From Cordilura impudica (lineage: Eukaryota > Arthropoda > Insecta > Diptera > Scathophagidae): a stretch of DNA of 64,000 nucleotides. Every line of letters begins with the position of its first letter. The first letter of the stretch is position 1. The DNA is taken from the NCBI GenBank assembly GCA_963682025.1, contig OY821519.1:94788585-94852584 (forward strand), given 5' to 3'. Both the position numbers and the translations under genes were made by a program. Below are positions 56,001-64,000 of this stretch, one piece after another. The notes beneath the pieces are model-generated. The model made no database searches, was not told the origin of the DNA, and saw only the letters and a list, made by a program, of their open reading frames with translations.

Positions 56001-56672
56001 ATGCGTCTCATTATTACTACTCTGGTTTTATTAACCGTGTGCGGCTTGGCTGTGTCTGGACATAAGCATCATGGTCATCACGGTCATCATGGTCATCATG
56101 ATTCTGGGCATGGACATGGTGGTAAACATACAGAGGAAGTAGGCTACTCAGTAAATACTAAACACGAGCATCACGGAGGACATGGCGGACATGGCGGTCA
56201 TGACGGTCACGGCGGACATGGTGGTCATGGCGGACATGGTGGTCATGACGGTGGACATCATGATGATAAACATCATGATAAACATCATGATGATAAACAT
56301 CATGGTAAACATCATGATGGTGGGCATGATGATGGTAAACACCATGATGGTAAACATCATGATGGTGGGCATGATGGTGGTAAACATCATGATGGTGGGC
56401 ATCATCATGGCAAACATCATGATGGTGGTAAACATCATGATGGTGGTAAACATCATGATGGTGGTAAACATCATGATGGTGGTAAACATCATGATGGTGG
56501 ACATCATGGTCACGGACATGGACATAAACATGGACATGGACACGGACACGGACATGGACATGGCCACCACGATCATGGACATCATGGCCATGCTACCAGC
56601 TATGTTCATTTCAAAAAACACGAAGAAACGAAACACGACGATCACCATGGTCATCACGGACATGGCCACTAA
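56001..56672 (+). CDS. Gene E: histidine-rich secreted protein without RR-2
   Basis: A single open frame of 223 residues. Signal peptide MRLIITTLVLLTVCGLAVSG. Then HHDSGHGHGGKHTEEVGYSV, a short HGG run, about 90 residues of KHHDGG/DDKHHGK units, a GHGHGH stretch, and the family tail TSYVHFKKHEETKHDDHHGH. The ends match exon 1 and exon 2 of gene D, but the RR-2 domain and the intron are absent, as if an internal segment had been lost. It is the closest relative of gene A, including 3' UTR and ~450 bp of flank. Without a chitin-binding domain it may be a metal- or cross-link-rich matrix component. Function unknown. Confidence 0.88.
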   Translation: MRLIITTLVLLTVCGLAVSGHKHHGHHGHHGHHDSGHGHGGKHTEEVGYSVNTKHEHHGGHGGHGGHDGHGGHGGHGGHGGHDGGHHDDKHHDKHHDDKHHGKHHDGGHDDGKHHDGKHHDGGHDGGKHHDGGHHHGKHHDGGKHHDGGKHHDGGKHHDGGKHHDGGHHGHGHGHKHGHGHGHGHGHGHHDHGHHGHATSYVHFKKHEETKHDDHHGHHGHGH

Positions 56673-56801
56673 GGAGCTCGATTATGTTAAGAATTACCAA
56701 AACTTTGTGAATAGAATTCGAGAAAAAAAAAATTATTAGAAAACTTTGAAGTTTGTTTGAAAAAAATATTTTTATTATTAATATTGTTATTTTTGCCTTA
56801 A

Positions 56802-56807
56802 AATAAA
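56802..56807 (+). promoter_or_regulatory. Probable poly(A) signal of gene E
   Basis: AATAAA in the CCTTAAAATAAAATTAC context, 130 bp after the stop, matching gene A. Confidence 0.55.
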
Positions 56808-57132
56808 ATTACACCGATCTTTTGCTACACTTTTTGTTAGCTTTTTACAAGCAACTATAAAATCTTTTAATTTGTATTATTGGAAATTTGGAGGAACAGA
56901 ACGACACTTGCCTATTTCAAGAAGAATGCATTCGTTAAACGTGGGGAGTGCTAATTCGAGGGCAAATTCATTTTCCGGGAAGAACTTTGGGATTTCCAAA
57001 ATTCGAATGAGAGGCAAGAAATTCCTTCCATATTTCGCTTACAATACCAAAATGTATCTTGTCTATTATTAGAAATTAGAGACATGATCCTAAAGCGAAC
57101 AAAAGCCAATTATTTGTAAAACTTCAATATAA

Positions 57133-57520
57133 ACAAGTAAGAACATTGTAGTCGGTCTAGCATGCGATACCATATACCTTGCGTTTAGAGAATTGTTTTT
57201 AGGTCCATCTAATAGGGTATAAAAAATAAGCAAAACCCAGATATGAGTGGAATTTTTATTAACTTGAAAAACTTCATATCCGATGCTATATTTATATGGG
57301 GACTAGGCCAAATTTGTAAAAAATTAGTGTTTTTTGATAAGATTTAAGTGAAGATCGGGAAACAGCTTTATATGGGGGCCATGACTACGGATTATCCTCT
57401 AGAGTTTATTTTTGAACGAAATCTATATGATAATTTGGATCTTATGGCACTTTAAGTCAATCTCGTGGGGGTCATTTTTATGGGGGCTATGTCTGCACAC
57501 CGATGTTCTTAGTACTGAAT
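57133..57520 (-). mobile_element. Mini-me-like fragment A10
   Basis: ACAAGTAAGAACATTGTAGT… up to GGGGGCTATGTCTGCACACC; an inverted 3' part of the GTCY family, without GTCC tract. It truncates the downstream flank shared by E and A. Confidence 0.55.
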
Positions 57521-57537
57521 TTATCTATATATTAATA

Positions 57538-58025
57538 CGTGAAGGAAAATCATTGTGGCCGTTCTTAAGCAAGTTTAAAATTTGGTATAGTTATAGATCA
57601 TACGGAGGAGAAGTACCGAGTGATAATATTTGTGAATAAATATGTGTTTAAAATATATTAAATTAAATAAAATAAAATATTTATAATAAATAATATTATA
57701 AGAGCCAAAGTATGCTAATCAGTATTAGCGAATTCACAATTCATCGCATTTCATTATAATTGTATATCACACGCCGTGTTGAATTTTGAATTGCTAAAAT
57801 TGATTAGCATACCTTTAGGCTCTTATACAATTATTTATTAAAAAACTCCATTATATCTTCTGTCTGTTCAATAAATGTTTATTATGAAATTTGATGAATG
57901 TTATTTAAATATTCGTAAATTGTTTATATGTATATAGATTAAAAAAAACATTGGAAGAATAAAATTTAACGAACAAATAACATTTCCTAGAATTTGCACT
58001 CGAATTTCGAGTGCTGGGCTATGCT
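57538..58025 (+). mobile_element. 3' fragment of the MULE-like element
   Basis: Aligns with 6657-6936 and 8574-8675 of the first copy without the Tc1 insertion: REGKSLWPF…SYRSYGGEVPSDNICE-stop, the ~130-bp palindromic subterminal block (57698-57828), and the end TTTGCACTCGAATTTCGAGT…GCTGGGCTATGCTAG. Confidence 0.65.
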
Positions 58026-58462
58026 AGTTTGTAAAAAATTAAAGATGTTATATTTTGCCTCAGCTCTTAATATATGGATTTGGCATTACATTAATTTTAT
58101 TTTATTTTTTATGTTACACCAATATTTATGAAAATTTTAAGAAGTTTAAAAAAGCACATATCTTTATATATAATTTTTTTTTAATGACAAAACTCACTCA
58201 CAGTAAAATTTATAGCTTAATGCTTCACGAAGATTACAAATATTTGCTTTTAGAGTTTTTTTATCCTATTTTTTCATTATGATATTTAGGTAGAAATTTA
58301 GGTTTTAATATCAAAAAAATGTTATTTATAAATATTAAAGAAACGAATTATTTTACTCCTCTTCTTTTAACTCGTAGTATGTATTTGTCTGCCGAACTTT
58401 CGGCTGAAACTTTGCAAGAAGACTCGATAAAAATGATCTAACAAATTTTCGTTTACCAAAAT
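58026..58462. other. No gene; family-B scrap
   Basis: 58350-58460 resembles the 31665-31800 part of family B (TAACTCGTAGTATGTATTTG…GATCTAACAAATT). Nothing coding. Confidence 0.4.
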
Positions 58463-61400
58463 TTATTATACCCTCCACACCAGTGTGCAGAGGGTATATA
58501 TAAGTTTGTCATTCCGTTTGTATAATTAGGAAAAAATTCTGGACCCCAAAAAAATATATATATTTGTGATCCTTACAACAACCGCAGTTGATATAGCGAT
58601 GTCCGTCTGTCCGTCTGTGGAAATCACGATGACGGCATCAATCGGGCAGCTAGGGTGCTCGTTGACCTTAAAAAACGATTCATTGACATCCTGAGAAGTT
58701 TGGTATTTAAAATCGTCCAAATCGGTTGATTAGGGCCCGAGATTTGAATGAAGAACTAAAAAAATATTGAAAAAATATAATTTTCTATGTTGTTCTTGTC
58801 ACGATCACGCACTCAATAGGATAGCTAAGGTGGTCATTTTCAATGAGAATGATTCACCAAATTCGTGGGAAGATTTCTATTTCAAAAATCATTAAAATCG
58901 GTGGAATAGGTCCAGGGAAATCTCTAAAAAATTAAAAAAAAAAATGATGTTTCTATATTGTTCTTGTTGTTATTCTAAATGTTGTATTGTTGTCATAGCT
59001 GGACTTGTTGTTTTGGTGGTCATTGTGGTAATAATATAATTAAAACTAACCCAGATCCATTGGGTCATGGGAAAGGGGTTAAAATCGATCCAAAATTTTT
59101 TCGACAAGCAGACACTACGATTTAATATGAAGGGAGTAAAAATTCACCAACATCTAAAGCAAATAATGCTAAAATACCTAGTTGTTAATAAAAAAAAAAA
59201 AACAATGTAAATTTAGCAAAAAAAAAAATTTATGTATTCATTTATTTAAAGAGATAAGCACAAAAATAACGTTTGATGTTGTATTTTTTGTGTGTAACAT
59301 TTACATGTACATACATACACATATTAAATAATACAAATAATATACATATATTCTATATATGTATGTATATCCAAATAACTGCATGTTAGAAATAAATCGG
59401 TATATAATTTTTTTTTACATAAAATTCTGCAATATTTTGTTGTGGGGAAAATACATTTCTTTTGCATTAACAGAGTGTCACTTCATTTTGCTCAGTGTAA
59501 CTATGCCACAGTAGATGGCGCCACAATTTTTGTTCTAATTAGCTTTGCAATAGTTATTTCTATTTTAACATGAATGTCAATATTTTCAAATAGATATCAT
59601 ACAGCACAATGTTAAGAGTATACACGGACTGGTCTTTTATTTCATAAGTTTTTTCATTATTCTTTTACAAATATGAACATAAGTTTGGCATATTAACTCT
59701 TTGCTGTCTTTACAAAATAGAGTTACCGAGTTCATCAATGAGTTTTTTGCTTTCAAAACAGTTCTACATAGTTATATAGAACTATTATTCTGCTTTACCT
59801 ACAAAATATCTGATTGCGATTACATCTAATTTTTAAAAATTTTTTATAATTACTAAAGCATTATTATTCACATAAATACAAAATTGCACTTTTTAAATTT
59901 TCCATTCAAATTTAAAAAAATATCAATTCTAGAAACTGGAATTAAAATTTCCAATTATAAGTTAGAAAATATTAATTGAATTTCAGAAAATCATATCAAA
60001 ACATCGGAAATAATAATTTTAAATTTAGAACACATCTTTATATATAAATTTTATTCGTTAAACACAAATTGAAATTCCAAAAAAAAAAAAAAAAAAAAAA
60101 CACCAAATATATTTACATGTAAAAAATGTTTACATTTAAAAAAAATATTGCCATTCAGGAGAAATTAATAACTTTTCAGTACCGCGTTCCAGTAACTTAT
60201 TTTAACGATAGTCGAATCGTTAAAAAAAAGAAAATAGCAATATTACCAGTAAAATTTTTAAACGATATTCGCTATTGATTGTTAAAGTCAGCTGTTGTTG
60301 TTATCTAAACGACAACCATGTTTGTGTTGTTTATTCAATCTATAAAAACTTAAATTTTTAGGTTGAAATGTCGTCATACATAAATAAAAATCATAAAATA
60401 GTGAAAATATTTTGCTTTTATAAAAAACTTTTTTATATAAATAAAAAAATTAAATAGCATATTGAATTCATTATTTCGTTTTCAAAAAAATAAACAGAAA
60501 TATTAGTAAAAAAAAAATAGAGATATTAAACATAAACATAAAATCATCCTGTCAAACATGAAGTAATTTGTTTTTTTTTCTATTCTTCTTTGTGTTTTTC
60601 GCTTATTTTGACAGAGATGCCACTCGTTTACAATTTAAATAAATAGAAAAATGGAGATGTCGACTGTCGTTAAGATGTCTGTACTTAGTGAATCACTTAA
60701 TCCTTAGTGCAAACAACAATAGCTGTTGATATATTTTGCGATTGTCGGATCGTTGAAATTTACAGAATCGGACTACAGAAAACATTGATTTAAATTCAAT
60801 GAATTTTAGAAAACCTCAAATGATATTTAAGAATTGCGAACACAAAAATTTAACATAAATAAACGCAATTTTATGAGAATGTTATGTATATATTATTTTT
60901 TACAATTTTTTTGGATGAAAATTTTAAGTTTTTCAGAAAATAAAGTTAACAAATAATTTTATTTAAAATGTTTGGGACATTTGGCTTTTGTGTTTGGCAT
61001 GCCTAATTTGATTATTTATTATTATTATAAATTTATTCTCTATGTTTTCCAAATATGGCAATATTTTAATAAAAAAGTTGAGAGAGCTTTTTTTTTTGGT
61101 TATTATTTTGTTACTCCATCCGATCTATATGGCCGCAATGAAGAAATATTTGGCCAGTTAAAAGAAACTATACAGCCATCTCCAATTAGCACGATTTAAT
61201 GCATGTAGCCACCCTACACAACCATTACCTTTGCAATGGAGGTTAGGGCGAGCTATTTAATTAGCAAAAACTTAAACTAAATTAAACGAGAGGTTATGTC
61301 ATATAACCGGAAATGCATGCATATAGGTATATAACCTAAATGCATGCCGATCAGCAACCACAATGACCAAAAAGCAAACACCGAAATAAATCCGAAATAA

Positions 61401-61570
61401 TAGAAAAGACGAAAACCATCCCAAAGAATTTGTTGAAATAATCTGGCATTAAGTTTAACAAATTGTTTACTTTTTCCAATATTTTGTTTAAATTTATTAT
61501 CATTACTCAAACCGAGGTGGAGGGTATCAAAGATTCGGCACAGCCGAATTTAACACTCTTACTTGTTTAT
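58463..61570 (+). mobile_element. Long dispersed repeat family B, copy 3 (most complete)
   Basis: From ATTATACCCTCCACACCAGT to the GATTCGGCACAGCCGAATTT hairpin and CTTACTTGTT. A short GTCCGTCTGTCCGTCTG lies at about 58600. No conserved protein is visible; ORFs differ between copies. It serves as the empty site for the mini-me dimer nested in copy 2. Confidence 0.65.
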
Positions 61571-62067
61571 AGTATAATTTTGAACTTTTCGAAATTTTAA
61601 TTTTTTTTATAAATAGGCAACCATGCAAATGTTGTTGAAAATCAATAACCGATATGATTTTAAAAAACATGAAGCCGTTAAAATTTAAAATATTACTGCC
61701 GACATTTTCGATACAGAAACTAAGTTGCAGTGAAGTTAAAAACTTAGTTTTTATGGGTTAGTTTTTTTTTTTTTTTTTTTTAATTTTGTTTACATCATTA
61801 GAATCAATAAACAAAGTCAACACATTTTCAATCGCAGTATTTTTTTAACATTATTTTACCCTCAGCATGGTTACACCATCTAAAAATTGCATTTTTTTTT
61901 TTTTCACTTAAAAACGAATCCATTAAAGCCCGTACTCAGTTTTCCATTTCGTGCTGTTTCATGTTCTTTTGTGATGGAGTTTAAAATTTTAAAGTGCATA
62001 CATATTTAAAAAAATACTTAAAATAATAAATAAAATACTTATTCTTATTGTAAGATAACGATATGTA
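61571..62067. other. No gene seen
   Basis: AT-rich spacer with poly-T runs. Confidence 0.5.
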
Positions 62068-62900
62068 CAGTAGTGGCCTAAAGAGGATACATTAATTCAA
62101 GATTTTTCGAAATTTATTATATTTTTTTTTTAACAAATATTGAAACTAAAACATTTTTCTTCAATAAACATTAAGAAGTTATTAAAACATTAAGAAATTA
62201 TTAAAAAAAATTTTTTGCATTGTTGCTGCTTTTATCCAGTATTATTCATATTTGAAATTTTTGGCTAGTTTTTTATTCGTTATTATTTTGTACAAAGTGC
62301 TTTGTTCCTTAAAAAAAAGAAAAAAAAAAAAGATAAAGAAAGAAACATGCTTTCAACTAAATTTTGTAAAATTTTGAGGTAGGATATTAGCCCATTCCGC
62401 TGAAACGTTCATATTGAAAAAGTTTCTTTTGAAAATTGTCTACAAATTCTCGATAGGATTCAAATCGGATCTTTGAGCTGGTCACTTGCCTACAGTATTA
62501 CTCTACAACCACCGCGTTTCAACGTTTGCAAGACAAGGTCGCGCAATGGTTTCACCCGGCCTCTCCGAACTATATTGTATTTCATCATTTCCAGACATCA
62601 GTTGTCCAGTTTTTATGAGTTTTGCAAAAACTAATCCGTAGCCTTCACATTTTCGTGCGACAGTGGCGGTTTCTTTTTTCACAGCCGCCACAAGTCCAAT
62701 TCTATGACCTACCTCGGCAGCTATTTTTGGCGTTTCTAGTAATCATATTTCGTTCCACCAAACCACCTCAATAGCAGCCGCAACCACGTATCACCGTATT
62801 CTTACTAGGCTGCCAGTTCGATGGCACACGTTTAGCTTTTTTGTAAACTTCATCTTCAATATTTTTTGATATTTTCCTTATTTTTTGGCCATACTAACAT
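62068..62900 (-). mobile_element. Tc1-like remnant Tc1-f
   Basis: One end, CAGTAGTGGCCTAAAGAGGA, follows TA at 62066-62067; the other end was not found. On the minus strand a broken transposase is readable: KIAAEVGHRIGLVAAVKKET, MSGNDEIQYSSERPGE (first catalytic region) and SDLNPIENL (third). Stops and shifts throughout. Confidence 0.6.
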
Positions 62901-63146
62901 TTTTATCTTTTTATTAAACAAAAAATAGATAAACGAACTAACAAGCGTTTTTTTAGTGATGCCAAATCAATGGAAAAACTTTAAACGCCCGTACTAGAGT
63001 TGATAAAAACAATATAGATAGAATATGGTACGAAAGAAAATGTATAAAATCTTAACCGTTATCTAAATATATATAGTTTCTGGCGTTTTCTGTCAACTGT
63101 TTTCTAAATACAATTTTATTTTTCAATGTTTTAATCTTATAATTAA

Positions 63147-63560
63147 CTAGCTGAGTCCGGTCCGCGTTGCTGGCCCGAAGAAAAAATCTGGATTTTATAT
63201 TGCATCTAAATTATAATACCGAGTGTCGGGCAAAAGTAAAGCACGATTTAATAATATTATGAATATGACAGAAAAAATATACGTTTTCTTGAATATTTTA
63301 ACACCAGCGCCACCTACAGGTGAAAAACTTTGTCAGCAACTATAGTTTTATGTACATAATATATGTTGCGAATTTGAGCTAAATTGGACCGTAAATAAAT
63401 TTTTTGGGAAAATCTAGACCCCAGCGCCACCTATCGGGTACAAAAAAAAGTTATGCAAATCGGAGAACCAAAGGAACATATCATATGAATACGAAGTCGG
63501 TAGCATTAGTGGTTCAACAGTTATTAGAGTACCAACATACGCACCAACGTTTTTATATAT
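63147..63560 (-). mobile_element. Helitron-like 3' end remnant
   Basis: On the minus strand the sequence ends GCAACGCGGACCGGACTCAG-CTAG (63147-63150), like the Helitron terminus at 52297. Two CCAGCGCCACCTA strings (about 63305 and 63422) suggest an internal duplication. No coding capacity. Confidence 0.5.
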
Positions 63561-63564
63561 TAAG

Positions 63565-64000
63565 ACAAGTAAGAAAATTATAGTCGGTCTAGACCGACTA
63601 TACGATACCCTATACCATGCGTTTAGAAACCCTATCTCTTAGGCCCAACTAACTGGACATAGAAAATAAGCAAAAACCAAATTTGAGTGGAATTTTTATT
63701 AATTTTTTTGGCTGCAGATATGAAAAAGTTCATATCGGATGCTATATCTATATAGGGACTTGGTCCAAAAATGGACCGATCCTGATCATGTTTGGTAAAG
63801 TCTCTTGTATTTTGCAAAAATATATACAAACAAAATTTGAGAAGAATCAGTGCAATATTTTTGTTTTTTAATAGATTTAAGTGAAGATCGGGAAGCAGCT
63901 CTATATGGGGTCAAAGGGATCATTTTTGGACTACTCATTAATGGATGTAATGAATGCATACAAACCCAATTTGAGTAAGATCTATATGACAATTTGGATC
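63565..64000 (-). mobile_element. Mini-me-like GTCY element, copy A6 (cut by window end)
   Basis: ACAAGTAAGAAAATTATAGT with the intact terminal palindrome (core GTCGGTCTAGACCGAC), then very similar to A5 and A1 up to the window edge. Confidence 0.7.

Overview
The window is AT-rich nuclear DNA of a higher fly, probably a calyptrate (muscoid/calliphorid type). The evidence is RR-2 cuticular protein genes with a single GT-AG intron, GTCY-bearing 'mini-me'-like repeats, several Tc1/mariner families, a piggyBac with TTAA target duplications and a Helitron helicase fragment. Nothing prokaryotic and no tRNA or rRNA was seen.

The host genes are one family of secreted histidine/glycine-rich proteins, all on the + strand and spread over 56 kb: gene A (2-832, 5' end outside the window), B (14738-16410), C (22698-24324), D (40542-41526) and E (56001-56672). 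B, C and D have a signal peptide, a long His-Gly(-Asp) repeat, an RR-2 (Rebers-Riddiford, chitin_bind_4) domain split by one intron at the same Gly codon, and a His-rich tail ending around SSYVHFKK. Uninterrupted reading frames miss exon 2 and so hide the RR-2 domain. E, and A as far as visible, keep the first and last modules but lack RR-2 and carry Lys-His-Asp repeats instead. The four visible promoters share TATAAATAGCC and a near-identical leader. The cuticle role is inferred from RR-2.

B and C lie in two tandem units (14291-16743 and 16744-24658). The second is enlarged by a 2.9-kb giant inverted repeat (16816-19707, 8-bp duplication) and a dead piggyBac (19793-22398, TTAA duplication), both between its start and the promoter of C. 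The first unit is the empty site for both.

Most of the rest is nested transposon debris. 1199-9531: a TE nest splitting the downstream flank of gene A (two hAT-like foldback MITEs, a long-TIR MULE-like element with RING remnant, a mini-me dimer, a Tc1 element). 10169-13788: a long repeat (family B) and a Tc1 element. 25225-32872: mini-me elements, a Tc1 element carrying a foldback, and a second family-B copy with a nested mini-me dimer. 33480-36816, 46144-48190 and 49456-52190: three long-inverted-repeat elements carrying wrecked genes of multicopy protein families that I cannot assign to a named transposase superfamily. 38396-45949: more Tc1 elements and a mariner remnant around gene D. 52290-55641: Helitron remnant, GGGCGTGGTC-type repeats, a TA microsatellite and a Harbinger-like MITE upstream of E. 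57133-64000: mini-me, MULE 3' part, third family-B copy, Tc1 and Helitron remnants.

All transposase genes seen are broken by frameshifts or stops. The most interesting points are the modular evolution of the histidine-rich cluster, the long-TIR elements with unassigned proteins, and the shared 3' terminus of otherwise different interspersed repeats.
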